Source: JAHFLV01 sp964367845 (GTDB lineage Bacteria > Patescibacteriota > Minisyncoccia > Phycocordibacterales > DATGWK01). Taken from it: a stretch of 62,058 nucleotides of DNA. Shown piece by piece: positions 1-9,295 of this stretch. The stretch lies in contig CAYIYW010000001.1 in NCBI GenBank assembly GCA_964367845.1, positions 1 to 62,058 of the forward strand. Direction: 5' to 3'. Each line of letters opens with the position of its first letter. Position 1 is the first letter of the stretch. The translations under genes and the position numbers were made by a program. The notes beneath the pieces were generated by a model. The model was not told where the DNA came from. It saw only the letters and a program-made list of their open reading frames with translations, and ran no database searches.

Positions 1-465
1 CTTGTCAATTTCCCGATATCGCCGCCGGTCATGTTTTTTGAGGATTCGGCAAAGTCCGGCAATCGTCTTTTTCTCAAGTTTGATTCGGAGCTTGCGGTTT
101 GGCGGAACGTTTGGAAGAGCGATTGAATCAACCAGCGTTTGAATATAGAAACCCGACCCGCCGCAAATAATCGGTGTCTTGTCGCGCGACGTGATTTCAT
201 TTATGACGTGTCGCCCCGTTTTTTGGAATTGAGCGGCGGTAAAAACCCGTTTGGGAGACGCGGCATCAAGTAAATGGTGAGGGACGCCCTTCATTTCGGC
301 CTCGGTGATTTTCCCACTGCCGATATTAAGCCCTTTATAAACTTGTCGCGAGTCGGCGGAAATTATCTCGCCGTCCACCGCCCGAGCCAGTCGCACAGCC
401 AAGGCGCTTTTACCGGTCGCGGTTGGGCCGAGGATGACGAGGATTTTTGGGTTGGTTGTCGTCAT
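1..465 (-). CDS. miaA: tRNA dimethylallyltransferase MiaA (partial, 3' end outside window)
   Basis: MiaA transfers the dimethylallyl group of DMAPP to N6 of A37 in tRNAs reading UNN codons. The visible 155 codons include the P-loop GPTATGKSA near residue 13, then SADSRQVYKG, and GGSGFYIQTLVD near residue 115, in the family order. The C-terminal half lies before base 1. The ATG at 465 starts about 13 residues before the P-loop, as in homologues. No Shine-Dalgarno is visible, and a TAGATA just upstream may be a -10 for a leaderless transcript. Family assignment is firm. Confidence 0.95.
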   Translation of the reverse strand, partial: MTTTNPKILVILGPTATGKSALAVRLARAVDGEIISADSRQVYKGLNIGSGKITEAEMKGVPHHLLDAASPKRVFTAAQFQKTGRHVINEITSRDKTPIICGGSGFYIQTLVDSIALPNVPPNRKLRIKLEKKTIAGLCRILKKHDRRRYREIDK

Positions 466-482
466 TCTATATCTACCATGAC

Positions 483-592
483 TTGACGAGCGTAGTATAA
501 TATGATACACTTGTTGTGTAAAGTTCTTTGATTCTCAAGGGGTGTTAGAAAACAACAAATCGTCTGAAAAGACGAAAAGAGGAGGATGACCA
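483..592 (+). promoter_or_regulatory. Promoter, boxA-like leader, GNRA hairpin and SD of the 593 gene
   Basis: TTGACG (483-488) and TACACT (506-511) are 17 nt apart. The predicted leader then carries AGTTCTTTG (522-530), close to the boxA core. A hairpin TCGTCT-GAAA-AGACGA (about 559-574) with a GNRA tetraloop follows, then AGGAGG about 7 nt before a TTG start. Promoter and SD are seen directly. The boxA reading is inference. Confidence 0.55.
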
Positions 593-1138
593 TTGAAACA
601 GAAAATTGGTCTCATCGGCGGTCTGATTTCCGCAGTTGTCATTGTCGCATTTGCCATTTACTTGGCAACCAACAGCATTCCGCAGAACATAGCTAGCTGG
701 ATCATGTGGACAATCTTGGACACGTTGATCTTGATAAGCTGTCTTGCTGCGGGCAACAAGCGACCGTGGCTCCCTGCCGGGTATACTCTGGGAGCTTTTC
801 TTGTCACTCTCATCCTCCTCACGAGGGGTGTGTGGCACTGGGGCACTGTTGAAACAATCTCGGCAATCGGAGCCACAGCTGCTACCGCTTGTTGGTGGAA
901 ATTGGGACCGAAGTCCGCAATCATAGCGAGCACACTTGCTATGACGCTTGCGGGAATCCCTGCAATGAATGATGCATGGTTCCGTCCTGATCCCGCAAGT
1001 TGGTGGCTGTGGGGTGGTGTCGCTTTCTCTTGCGCTCTCTCATGCTACGGGGCGAAAGCGTGGACGATCGAAGAACGTTTCTTCCCTTGTTCCAGCTTTA
1101 TTTTCAACACCACCATGACAATTCTCGTTCTCCGATAA
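593..1138 (+). CDS. Polytopic membrane protein, PQ-loop/SWEET-like (hypothetical)
   Basis: This is a 181-residue protein with about six hydrophobic segments and Trp-rich stretches (ASWIMWTI near residue 34, ASWWLWGG near 136). The two N/P-A-S-W-x-x-W motifs about 100 residues apart resemble a duplicated PQ-loop-like fold. The protein at 53355-53945 shares this pattern and looks like a distant paralogue. The start is TTG, chosen because a strong AGGAGG precedes it at the right distance. The gene is a stand-alone unit with its own promoter and terminator between miaA and a convergent adenosyltransferase. Substrate is unknown, and the family link is tentative. Confidence 0.75.
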   Translation: MKQKIGLIGGLISAVVIVAFAIYLATNSIPQNIASWIMWTILDTLILISCLAAGNKRPWLPAGYTLGAFLVTLILLTRGVWHWGTVETISAIGATAATACWWKLGPKSAIIASTLAMTLAGIPAMNDAWFRPDPASWWLWGGVAFSCALSCYGAKAWTIEERFFPCSSFIFNTTMTILVLR

Positions 1139-1173
1139 GGAGCGGAACTCACAACACCGAAACAAGTTGTAAC

Positions 1174-1210
1174 AGCCGGACCCCACAAAGGTTCGGCTGC
1201 TTTCTATTCC
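1174..1210 (+). terminator. Rho-independent terminator-like hairpin
   Basis: AGCCGGACC (1174-1182) pairs with GGTTCGGCT (1190-1198) over nine positions including one G-T pair. The following tract (GCTTTCTATTCC) is only weakly U-rich. It ends the unit starting at 593. Confidence 0.6.
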
Positions 1211-1225
1211 GAGGCAAATTCTTTA

Positions 1226-1789
1226 TCACATATACAACGGCGGTTCTTCAGTTATGCCGGACTTGTGATTACTTAATCTGGCAAGGGCGTACAGAATACT
1301 GGACAGCCGGTTTAAATACGCCAGTGTGTTCTTGTGAACTTTGGTTCTGCCTTCCTCGCCTGCGGCGACGACTCTTCGCTCCGCTCGTCTCGCCATCGTG
1401 CGCGCCGTGTCAAACATGGCCGCGAGCTCGGTGCCGCCGGAAACGAAAAAACTTTTTATCGGCGGCAGTTGTTTTTCAATCCCGTTTATCATTTCCTCAA
1501 CTTCTTTGATTTTGGTTTCGGTTATTTCCTTGTCCGCTCCGGCAATTTGCGCCTGAACCGTGAACAGGTTTTGTTGAATGTCGCCCACAATTTTTTCAAA
1601 AGACGCGACGCCTTTTTCGGTTTTTGTTGAAAAGCCACTGACCTTAGATTTAACTTTGCATAACCCAAGAAAAGAATTTATTTCATCCAGCGAGCCAAGC
1701 GCCTCTGCAACCGCGGAGCTCTTGGAAATTCTTTGGTCGCAGCCAAAGGTCTTTGTTGTGCCATTGTCGCCCTTACCTGTGAAAAGCAT
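1226..1789 (-). CDS. Cob(I)alamin adenosyltransferase, PduO/MMAB type
   Basis: The family uses ATP to make adenosylcobalamin from cob(I)alamin. The 187-residue protein has the N-terminal ATP-binding TGKGDNGTT (residues 4-12), the middle ARTMARRAERRVVAA helix with the conserved Arg and Glu residues, and the C-terminal YLNRLSSILYALAR. Length is normal for the family. No cobalamin synthesis or B12-dependent enzyme is visible in the window, so it would serve salvage or handle a cofactor obtained from elsewhere. It is convergent with the 593 gene. Confidence 0.9.
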   Translation of the reverse strand: MLFTGKGDNGTTKTFGCDQRISKSSAVAEALGSLDEINSFLGLCKVKSKVSGFSTKTEKGVASFEKIVGDIQQNLFTVQAQIAGADKEITETKIKEVEEMINGIEKQLPPIKSFFVSGGTELAAMFDTARTMARRAERRVVAAGEEGRTKVHKNTLAYLNRLSSILYALARLSNHKSGITEEPPLYM

Positions 1790-1820
1790 GGTGCGTTAAT
1801 TATACACTTTCCTACGTTGA

Positions 1821-1904
1821 TGCCGAAGGTGGGAGTCGAACCCACACGAGGTTACCCTCACACGATTTTGAGTCGTGCGCGTAGACCAATTCCGCCACTT
1901 CGGC
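1821..1904 (-). tRNA. tRNA-Leu (anticodon CAA)
   Basis: The acceptor stem is GCCGAAG (1898-1904 read on minus) with CTTCGGC (1822-1828), discriminator A at 1821. The anticodon stem CACGA/TCGTG encloses loop CTCAAAA, giving anticodon CAA. A long variable arm (GAGGGTAACCTC) and a GGTTCGACTCC T-loop region fit class II tRNA-Leu. The 3' CCA is not encoded. Confidence 0.96.
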
Positions 1905-2089
1905 CTTGTCGTCGTTGCTCTGCCGCGCCTCCATTATTGTTTACGCGGGTTCGCGCGGGCACTTTCCGCCACCTCACTTTACTAAATCACCGCTAAAAAT
2001 CAACGAGACAGGACGCCGCGCGATATCGCCGGAGCGTCATTCACAGCACCCGCATTTTTTGCCGGAACTCAATGTGCTAAAATAACCTC

Positions 2090-3088
2090 ATGTCTTACTA
2101 TTACAACGACTCCATTTTTTGGGTGGATGTTGAAAAAATAAAAGCCAATCCATTTCAACCGAGGAAGGAATTTAACAAGGCCCAACTTGAAAGCTTAGCT
2201 GATTCCATAAAACAATATGGCGTTCTGCAAGCGCTTGTGGTAACGCGCAAGGAAATTGAAAAACCGGATGGCGGTCTGGATGTTGAGTATGAACTCATCG
2301 CCGGCGAAAGGCGTCTTCGGGCGGCCAAAATCTCCGGTCTTCAACAGGTGCCTGTTTTGATAAAAAACGGCGAGGAGACCGATTTGATGAAGCTTGAATT
2401 GGCGATTATTGAGAACATTCAGCGCGAGGACTTAAGTCCGCTTGACCGAGCTCGAGCGTTTGAAAAACTGGCCAATGAATTCAAATTCAAGCATGTTGAA
2501 ATTGCCCGCAAGGTCGGCAAGAGCCGAGAATATGTCTCAAACACCATACGAATTCTGACTCTGCCGACCGAAATTTTGGACGCATTGAGCAACGGCCAAG
2601 TTTCCGAAGGCCACACTCGGCCACTCCTTATGTTGGGCGACCGGCCGGCCGAACAGCGAACGCTCTTTAAGGAAATTATCTTCAAAAAATTGACTGTCCG
2701 CGAGGCCGAGGCGATTTCGCGCAAAATTGCTTACGACAAAGCCCGCAAAAAGGATTATGTTTTTGACCCCGAATTGGCCGAACTTGAGGAAAAAATTGCC
2801 TCTTCGCTCGGCACCAGAGTTTCTATTGAGCGAAAGGAAAATGGCGGAAAACTGACGATTGATTTCTTTTCAAACGATGATTTGCGCACGATTCTTGACC
2901 TGCTCAAAACAAACCAGATTCGCGACCCGAATGAACTGCTGGACAAACACATTGCGAGCCAAAATCGCAAACCAGCCGATGTTGCTCCATCCGGATTTGT
3001 CCCGCCGGAATTTATTGACGACCGAAGTCCGGTTGAGAAACGGAAAGACGATGAAGAGCTTTACTCGGTGGCGAATTTTTCGCTCTAG
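2090..3088 (+). CDS. parB: ParB/Spo0J family chromosome partitioning protein
   Basis: ParB proteins bind parS, load as CTP-dependent clamps and aid chromosome segregation. The 332-residue protein has NPFQPRKEFN near residue 22, the CTPase motif GERRLRAAKISGLQQVPV near residue 77, and a helix-turn-helix around SREYVSNTIRIL (about residue 145). A charged C-terminal region follows. TAAAAT (2078-2083) lies 6 nt before the ATG, so the mRNA is probably leaderless. No parA is adjacent. Because core genes surround it, I read it as chromosomal rather than plasmid-borne. Confidence 0.92.
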   Translation: MSYYYNDSIFWVDVEKIKANPFQPRKEFNKAQLESLADSIKQYGVLQALVVTRKEIEKPDGGLDVEYELIAGERRLRAAKISGLQQVPVLIKNGEETDLMKLELAIIENIQREDLSPLDRARAFEKLANEFKFKHVEIARKVGKSREYVSNTIRILTLPTEILDALSNGQVSEGHTRPLLMLGDRPAEQRTLFKEIIFKKLTVREAEAISRKIAYDKARKKDYVFDPELAELEEKIASSLGTRVSIERKENGGKLTIDFFSNDDLRTILDLLKTNQIRDPNELLDKHIASQNRKPADVAPSGFVPPEFIDDRSPVEKRKDDEELYSVANFSL

Positions 3089-3160
3089 TCAGTTTTGAAA
3101 AAAGTCCGCAAAGTAAGTTCGCGAGCGTGTTAGACGGCGCATGGAGTTTGTCCTGCGAGC

Positions 3161-5437
3161 TTATTTCATCAGCCTGTGCGGATTATGGTTCGGACAGGTT
3201 TTATCACTACACCTTTCTGGGATGGTTTTTGTACCCTCCATCATTAGCGCGCCGCAAGGGATAGTTCCGCCGGCGGTTTCGCGCGAGTATGAGCAGGTAT
3301 TGCCGGTCGGTTTGGCCTTTATCGCTTGTTTGCATTTTGGATAATTACTGCAACTGTAAAAAAGTCCGAAGCGTCCGCGCCTTTCCACCATTTCACCGCC
3401 TTTGCACTTTGGACATTTTACGCCGGTGCCGTTTTGATTATTCTCGCCCTGCTTTACGAATTTGCACTTCGGATAATTACTGCAAGCCACGAAACGGCCA
3501 AACTTGCCGTCGCGCTCCAAAAGCTTCCCGTCTTTGCAGTCCGGACACTTTTCGCCGGTTTCTTTCGGACCTTCAAGCTCCGTGCCGTCAATCTTTCTCG
3601 CGCCGACGCAATCCGGAAATCGCTCACAGCTTAAGAATTTGCCCGACCGTCCGAGCTTGATAATCATTTCACCTCCGCACACTGGGCACTTGAACTCCGG
3701 GTCGGCTTTGCCGAGATTTGTTAATTTTTGGATTTTATCTTTTGATTTAACGTCTTTCAAAAACGGTTTATAAAAATCGGCGAGGGTCTTCAGATATTCT
3801 CGGTCGCCGTTGGCGATATCGTCAAGTTTATCTTCCATTTCAGCCGTGAACGAATCGCTTATGTAATCGGTGAAATTTTGCTCAAGGAAAGTGCTTACCA
3901 CATCGCCGGTGTCAGTCGGCACAAGCGAGCGGGCGACTTTGTCAACATAACCGCGGTCCTCAATGGTTTTGATGATAGACGCGTACGTTGACGGCCGGCC
4001 GATACCGCGTTTTTCAAGTTCCTTTATCAGACCGGCTTCGGAATAACGGTCCGGTGGCGTCGTCTCCTTTTTCTCCGGCTCTATGGATAGTAGAGAAAGC
4101 GGATCGCCGACATGTACCGCCGGCAGAATGACATCGTCATTTTTGGCTTCCGGGTCGGCAAGAAGCCAACCGGGAGAAACGACCCGCGAACCGTTTGATT
4201 CAAAATCAGGCACTGTTTTATCCGGCCCATTTTTACCGCCGTTCTTATTGTTTCCACCGTCTATTTCAGAAACCCGAGCCACAATTTTTGTTCGTAGCAT
4301 TTGAGCGTCGGCCATTTGCGAAGCGACTGTTCGCCGCCAAATCAGATTGTATAGTTTTTTTTGCTCGTCATTAAATCCGAGCGTTTCCTTGCTCATGTCC
4401 GTCGGACGAATGGCCTCATGGGCTTCCTGGGCATTTTTACTTTTGGTTTTGTATGTCTGGACGGCGACCAAATCCTTGCCGAATTTTTTCTCAATGATTT
4501 TTGCCGCCTGGGCAAGAGCGACTGCGCTCAAGTTTGTGCTGTCAGTTCTCATATATGTAATATGGCCTGCTTCATAAAGCCGTTGAGCGGTTCCCATCGT
4601 TCGGGACGGTGCAAAACCAAGCTGGGAACTGGCCGCTTGCTGAAGGGTTGAAGTAATAAAAGGCGGACGAGGTGTTCGTTTGACCGCGGTTTCCCTCACA
4701 TCGGCGACTGACCATTCGCCGGTCTCGGCTTTTTTGACTATTTCATTTACCGTCGCTTCATTGTTCGGCTGTTCCGAGCAGACAAAAGTTATCGGTTCTT
4801 TTTTGGCGGTCGCGGTTTGAACGGTCTCGGTCTGGGCGGTGATAACCCAGTATTCCACGGGAATAAAAGCTCGAATTTCACGCTCGCGCTCCATTATTAT
4901 GCGCAAAGCCGGCGACTGGACTCTGCCGGCGGAAAGGCCGTAACGGACTTTTTTCCAAATGAGACCGGAGAGGTCGTAGCCGACGAGACGGTCAAGAACA
5001 CGGCGGGCTTCTTGGGCCTTGCGCAAATTTTGGTCAATGTCGCGCGGATTTTTTATGGCCTCGGCAACGGCGTTTTTGGTTATTTCATGAAAAACAACCC
5101 GCTTTGGTTTTTTAAGTCCGACCGCTTCGGAGATGTGCCAGGCGATTGCTTCACCTTCGCGGTCTGGGTCGGTCGCCAGCAAAACCTCGTCGGCTCTTTT
5201 GGAAAGGCGAGAGATGTTGCTGACGATGTTTTCCTTGCCCTTGGAAATTTCATAATGAGGAATAAACCCGCCCTCAATATCAATGGCTTTTTTGTTGCTT
5301 TTGGGCAGGTCTCGAATGTGGCCGACAGACGCCACAACCTCAAACGAATCGCTTCCTCCGTTTTCGTTCGGGATATCTTTCAGGTATTTTGAAATTGTTT
5401 TGGCCTTGGCCGGCGACTCAACTATCAATAATTTCAT
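3161..5437 (-). CDS. topA: DNA topoisomerase I (type IA)
   Basis: TopA relaxes negative supercoils through a 5'-phosphotyrosine intermediate. The start is the ATG at 5437 (MKLLIVESPAKAKT, the Toprim start). A longer in-frame upstream stretch is not family-like. The acidic Toprim motif DPDREGEAIAWH is near residue 95, and GHITYMRTDS carries the active-site Tyr near residue 295. About 758 residues long, it ends in several Cys4 zinc ribbons (CPVCGGE, CPDCKDGK, CPKCKGGE). An Asn/Gly-rich insert near residue 400 (DGGNNKNGGKNGPD) is unusual. It is convergent with parB and downstream of dprA. Confidence 0.96.
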   Translation of the reverse strand: MKLLIVESPAKAKTISKYLKDIPNENGGSDSFEVVASVGHIRDLPKSNKKAIDIEGGFIPHYEISKGKENIVSNISRLSKRADEVLLATDPDREGEAIAWHISEAVGLKKPKRVVFHEITKNAVAEAIKNPRDIDQNLRKAQEARRVLDRLVGYDLSGLIWKKVRYGLSAGRVQSPALRIIMEREREIRAFIPVEYWVITAQTETVQTATAKKEPITFVCSEQPNNEATVNEIVKKAETGEWSVADVRETAVKRTPRPPFITSTLQQAASSQLGFAPSRTMGTAQRLYEAGHITYMRTDSTNLSAVALAQAAKIIEKKFGKDLVAVQTYKTKSKNAQEAHEAIRPTDMSKETLGFNDEQKKLYNLIWRRTVASQMADAQMLRTKIVARVSEIDGGNNKNGGKNGPDKTVPDFESNGSRVVSPGWLLADPEAKNDDVILPAVHVGDPLSLLSIEPEKKETTPPDRYSEAGLIKELEKRGIGRPSTYASIIKTIEDRGYVDKVARSLVPTDTGDVVSTFLEQNFTDYISDSFTAEMEDKLDDIANGDREYLKTLADFYKPFLKDVKSKDKIQKLTNLGKADPEFKCPVCGGEMIIKLGRSGKFLSCERFPDCVGARKIDGTELEGPKETGEKCPDCKDGKLLERDGKFGRFVACSNYPKCKFVKQGENNQNGTGVKCPKCKGGEMVERRGRFGLFYSCSNYPKCKQAIKAKPTGNTCSYSRETAGGTIPCGALMMEGTKTIPERCSDKTCPNHNPHRLMK

Positions 5438-5506
5438 GTCGCTAAGTAATACTACAAATAATTTTTTGACGCAACACCTCCTGGCTTTGCTGGAGAGATG
5501 TTGCAA

Positions 5507-6657
5507 TCAACTTTTCTGTCGCAATTCGCCGTCCGACTCAACAATAAATCCCTTCATTTCCAAAAGTGAAAGAGCGACGCTAACCTCGCGCGTGTCGCCA
5601 CCGATTTTCCGCAAAAGAGCGGTTCGGGACATAGGTTCGGTCAGAATTTTGTAGACCTTCTTCTCTACGGCTGTGCAGTTTTCCAACACCCGCCATTTTT
5701 TACTGGATGAATTTTGCCCTGATTGCCCTGATTGTCCAGATTGCTCGGGTGAATCCTGCTCGGTTAAGCATGCGTCTAAACCGAGCCCATGCAAAATATC
5801 CTCGCTTTGAGATACCAACATCGCGCCGTTTGAAAGAAGCATGTGCGGTCCCGCTGATTGTTTAGCATAAATTGAGCCGGGAACGGTGAATATGTCGCGA
5901 TTGTAATCAAGGGCAAGTCGAGCGGTGATGAGCGTGCCGGATTTAAGAGAGGCCTCCACGACAAGCGTCGCGTGCGAAAGTCCGGCCATAATTCTGTTCC
6001 GTTCGGGGAAATTGTAATGCCGTGGCGTGTAGCCGGCCGGAAATTCCGAAATCAACGCCCCGCCACCGGCAAGAATTTCTTTCGCCAACTGAATATTTGT
6101 TCTCGGGTAAATCGCTTCCCAGCCGAGTCCGGAACCGAGGACGGCGATGGTCGTCAGTCCCGCGTCAAGCGCCGCTTTGTGGGCTATGGCGTCAATGCCA
6201 ATAGCTAATCCGGACACGATTACGACGTCGCTTCCGCGCAGACCGCCGATAAGTTCTCGGCATGCGTCTACGCCATACTGGGAAGCGCTGCGCGACCCGA
6301 CAACGCAGAGATATTTTNNNNNNNNNNNNNNNNNNNNNNNNNNNNNNNNNNNNNNNNNNNNNNNNNNNNNNNNNNNNNNNNNNNNNNNNNNNNNNNNNNN
6401 NNNNNNNNNNNNNNNNNTGCGTCTACGCCATACTGGGAAGCGCTGCGCGACCCGACAACGCAGAGATATTTTCGGTTGGGGCGTGGTTTCTGACACGAAT
6501 CCTTACTCTGATTTGAGTTTGCATTTCGGCTAAAGTCCGGAAGTCGGCCGCGCACAAAAAGCTTCGCCGGCGGTTCCGGAATTTCTTTCAAAAGAGGCGG
6601 AAATTTTTCTCGCGGGAGTTCCGTTATTCCGTCAGGCGGGTTTTCGTTTTGTGTCAA
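5507..6657 (-). CDS. dprA: DNA processing protein DprA (split by an assembly gap)
   Basis: DprA loads RecA on incoming single-stranded DNA during natural transformation. Visible parts are the N-terminal ITELPREKFPPLLKEIP, the Rossmann-like core (VVGSRSASQYGVD, SGLAIGIDAIAHKAAL, VLGSGL) and a C-terminal winged helix. A 100-N gap lies at 6318-6417 between two identical 55-nt blocks. Removing one block and the Ns leaves 996 nt, exactly 332 codons, so the gene is intact. A GQSGQSGQN linker separates core and winged helix. The start is TTG at 6657, only 21 nt from the divergent serS, and this start is uncertain. Confidence 0.92.
6263..6472. other. Assembly gap flanked by identical 55-nt blocks
   Basis: Bases 6263-6317 are repeated exactly at 6418-6472 around 100 Ns. 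The block reads through dprA in frame once collapsed, so this is a scaffolding artefact and not a biological repeat. Confidence 0.95.
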
Positions 6658-6678
6658 ATCTTGTATACTAATTTTGTC

Positions 6679-7962
6679 ATGTTAGACATCAACTTCATAA
6701 GAGAAAATCAAGAATTGATAAAGACGGCGGCTCGGAAGAAGCATCTTGAATTTGATGTTGAAAAACTTATTGCTGTTGACGATAAACGGCGTGAATTACT
6801 TTCTTCCATAGAAAATCGTCGCGCTGAACAAAACAGAGCCAGCGAAAAAATCGCCAAAGCGAACTCTGATGAAGAACGCAATGCCCTAATCGGCCCGATG
6901 AAAAGCGTAAAAGAAGCGCAGGAGCGCGATGAGACGGCTTTTAAGGAAATCATGCACAAATGGCAAATGCTCATGGTCGCCGTGCCGAACATTCCTGATA
7001 TGTCCGTACCGGATGGCGAGAATGACGGTGACAATAAGGAGGTTCGGACATGGGGTGAAAAAACAAAATTTTCTTTTTCGCAGGCGTTCACGCCGAAAAA
7101 TCACATTGAAATTCTCCAAAACCTAGACATGCTTGACCTTGACCGCGGCGCTAAAGTCGCAGGATTTCGTGGTTATTTCTTGAAGGGCGACGCCGTTCTT
7201 CTCCAGTTCGCAATCTGGCAATTCGCCTTGAAAGAATCGGTTGCCAAGGGTTTCATGCCGATGTTCGCGCCATCGCTTCTTAAAAAAATGCCGTTTATCG
7301 GCACGGGTTACCTGCCGCAGGGTGAAGAGGACTTGTATCACACCCAGGACAACGACTATCTTTCCGGAACGGCTGAAGTCGCCACGATGGCGTATTACGC
7401 GGACGAGGTCATTGACGCCAAAAAACTGCCGGTGAGGTTCGTTTCATTTTCCCCGTGCTTCCGACGGGAAGCGGGAAGTCATGGAAAAGACACAAAAGGC
7501 ATCATCCGAGTTCACGAATTTGCCAAAATTGAGCAAGTCATTTTGTCTGAAGCCAGCCATGAGGAATCGGTTCGTCTTCACGAGGAAATAACATCAAACG
7601 CCGAAGAAATTATGCAGAAACTCGGAATTGCTCATCGCGTTGTCATCAACTGTGGCGCCGATTTGGGCCTCGGTCAGGTAAAAAAATACGACATAGAGGC
7701 ATGGGTGCCGACCGAGAATACTTACCGCGAAACCCACTCCGCTTCATATTTCCATGATTTTCAGACCCGTCGCCTCAACATTCGCTATCGCGACGGCGAC
7801 AAATTAAAATTTGCTCACTCCCTAAACAGCACGGTGATTGCCACTCCGCGCATTCTTGTTCCTTTAGTTGAGCAATTTCAGCAAGAAGACGGTTCGGTTT
7901 TAGTTCCGGAAGTTCTTCATCCTTATATGAACGGCGTAACCAAGCTTTCTCGCGCCAAGTGA
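6679..7962 (+). CDS. serS: Seryl-tRNA synthetase
   Basis: SerRS charges tRNA-Ser. The 427-residue protein begins MLDINFIRENQELIK, followed by the antiparallel coiled-coil arm (about residues 30-100). Class II motif 2 is CFRREAGSHGKDTKG with EFAKIE, and motif 3 lies around TVIATPRILVPLVEQFQ. The ATG at 6679 is preceded by TATACT (6664-6669) only 9 nt upstream, so the message should be leaderless. It is divergent from dprA. Confidence 0.97.
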   Translation: MLDINFIRENQELIKTAARKKHLEFDVEKLIAVDDKRRELLSSIENRRAEQNRASEKIAKANSDEERNALIGPMKSVKEAQERDETAFKEIMHKWQMLMVAVPNIPDMSVPDGENDGDNKEVRTWGEKTKFSFSQAFTPKNHIEILQNLDMLDLDRGAKVAGFRGYFLKGDAVLLQFAIWQFALKESVAKGFMPMFAPSLLKKMPFIGTGYLPQGEEDLYHTQDNDYLSGTAEVATMAYYADEVIDAKKLPVRFVSFSPCFRREAGSHGKDTKGIIRVHEFAKIEQVILSEASHEESVRLHEEITSNAEEIMQKLGIAHRVVINCGADLGLGQVKKYDIEAWVPTENTYRETHSASYFHDFQTRRLNIRYRDGDKLKFAHSLNSTVIATPRILVPLVEQFQQEDGSVLVPEVLHPYMNGVTKLSRAK

Positions 7963-8058
7963 AGGCGTGTTAAACGGCGTTGGGTTCTGTTGAATAATGT
8001 TAGACAGGAATTTATCGGAAATAAAAATATTCGCAATTAAATTACCAGAAATAAAAAC

Positions 8059-8877
8059 ATGAACCGCCGGGTGTCGTCATTTCGCTCAAAACGCCTTCGG
8101 GTCAAAAGGCGGAAGCACCGTTTTTATCGGTATTGCGCCGGAGTCCTGATTTTTCTCGCAGTTATCGTCGGCACCAGTTTTCTGACCCGAGCCGAGCCGG
8201 TGCGTGTTGAAAATGTTGTCGTGGAAGGAACCGGAATCGTTAAAAAAGAGGTGATTGAAGAAATTGCAAAAAACGAGCTTAACGCGTCGTATCTTTGGAT
8301 TTTTTCAAAAAACAATGTCTTTCTGTATCCGCGGAAAACCATTGAGAACAGAATCTACGAGCAGTCCACCGCGATTGAAAATGTTTCGGTCTCTTTTGAC
8401 GGTTTGAAAACGATTTCAGTCAAAATTCGCGAGTACGGCCAGGATTATTTATGGTGTGATTCCGAGGCACGCGCTCGCTGTTATTTTATGGACTCCAACG
8501 GCTATATTTTCTCCGAGTCGGCCGATTTTTTTAAGAATGTTCTTTTTACCTATTACGGTCTGGCGGACGGCAACAAGCCGATTGGTCAGACATATCTGCC
8601 GGAAGCGGAATTCGCCGAGCTCAATAAATTTATTGACAGCGCAAAATTGCTCAAACTTGTGCCGATTGGTCTCATCGCTCGCGCTGAAGGGGATTTTGAA
8701 CTTCTGTTGACTTCCGGCGGTTCAATTTTGTTCTCAAATCGCGAACCGTTTCTGACGACATTTGAAAATCTTGAAACCATTATTGCCGAGCAAACTCGGC
8801 TGGAAAAGGAGTTTTTGAAACGGCTGGATTACATTGACGTTCGGTTTACCAGCAAGGCCTTCGTAAAATTAAGGTAA
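8059..8877 (+). CDS. FtsQ/DivIB-like cell division protein
   Basis: This is a 272-residue bitopic membrane protein with a basic N-terminus (about 25 residues rich in Arg and Lys), one TM segment (YCAGVLIFLAVIVGTSFL) and an extracytoplasmic POTRA-like domain starting VRVENVVVEGTGIVKKEVIEEIA. This is the FtsQ/DivIB arrangement, a scaffold of the divisome. It lies upstream of a small membrane protein and the Clp-like ATPase in one direction, probably one operon. Sequence similarity to FtsQ is weak outside POTRA. Confidence 0.75.
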   Translation: MNRRVSSFRSKRLRVKRRKHRFYRYCAGVLIFLAVIVGTSFLTRAEPVRVENVVVEGTGIVKKEVIEEIAKNELNASYLWIFSKNNVFLYPRKTIENRIYEQSTAIENVSVSFDGLKTISVKIREYGQDYLWCDSEARARCYFMDSNGYIFSESADFFKNVLFTYYGLADGNKPIGQTYLPEAEFAELNKFIDSAKLLKLVPIGLIARAEGDFELLLTSGGSILFSNREPFLTTFENLETIIAEQTRLEKEFLKRLDYIDVRFTSKAFVKLR

Positions 8878-8905
8878 GTCATGTGAGATAGGTTATAATT
8901 AGTCA

Positions 8906-9295
8906 ATGCCCATCGCTCTTCTCATCCCGGAATATTTTCTCTGGCACTACACAACGGCCTTGCGGCTCTGCCTTAATATCGCCACTAATTTTGTTTGGTT
9001 TGTATACCACTTCTTCTCTATGCCGGTTTTGTTCAGGACTCTTTTTTCGCCCTGGCACAAAATCCATGAAAAATACCGCTCGGGTTTTCATCCGTCGTCG
9101 TTCGCCGAAACATTCGTAATCAACACCATTATGCGGATGGTCGGCTTTGCGGTTAGAGCGGCGGTCATAATTTTCGGCGGTGGACTCTGTATCGTTACGG
9201 TGCTGTTTGGTCTGACGCTATTTTTAATCTGGCTGGCTCTGCCGTTGGCCGTTTTGGTCATAATTCTTTTATCGTTTCGTCTTTTATTGCCATGA
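8906..9295 (+). CDS. Small membrane protein of unknown function
   Basis: The 129 residues include a Trp/Phe-rich N-terminal region (LWHYTTALRLCLNIATNFVWFVYHFF), the motif LFSPWHKIHEKY, and two long hydrophobic C-terminal segments. The stop codon overlaps the start of the Clp-like gene by 4 nt, which implies translational coupling with that membrane-anchored ATPase. I do not recognise a family. A role in docking or regulating the ATPase is an inference from context. Confidence 0.8.
   Translation: MPIALLIPEYFLWHYTTALRLCLNIATNFVWFVYHFFSMPVLFRTLFSPWHKIHEKYRSGFHPSSFAETFVINTIMRMVGFAVRAAVIIFGGGLCIVTVLFGLTLFLIWLALPLAVLVIILLSFRLLLP

Noticed and set aside
2090..3088. parB as a sign of a plasmid
   Set aside because: No parA, replication or transfer gene is present and the flanking genes are core chromosomal functions.
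6679..7962. UGA recoded as Gly or Trp, as in some CPR lineages
   Set aside because: serS and other conserved genes stop at TGA exactly where homologues end, and no conserved protein reads through TGA.
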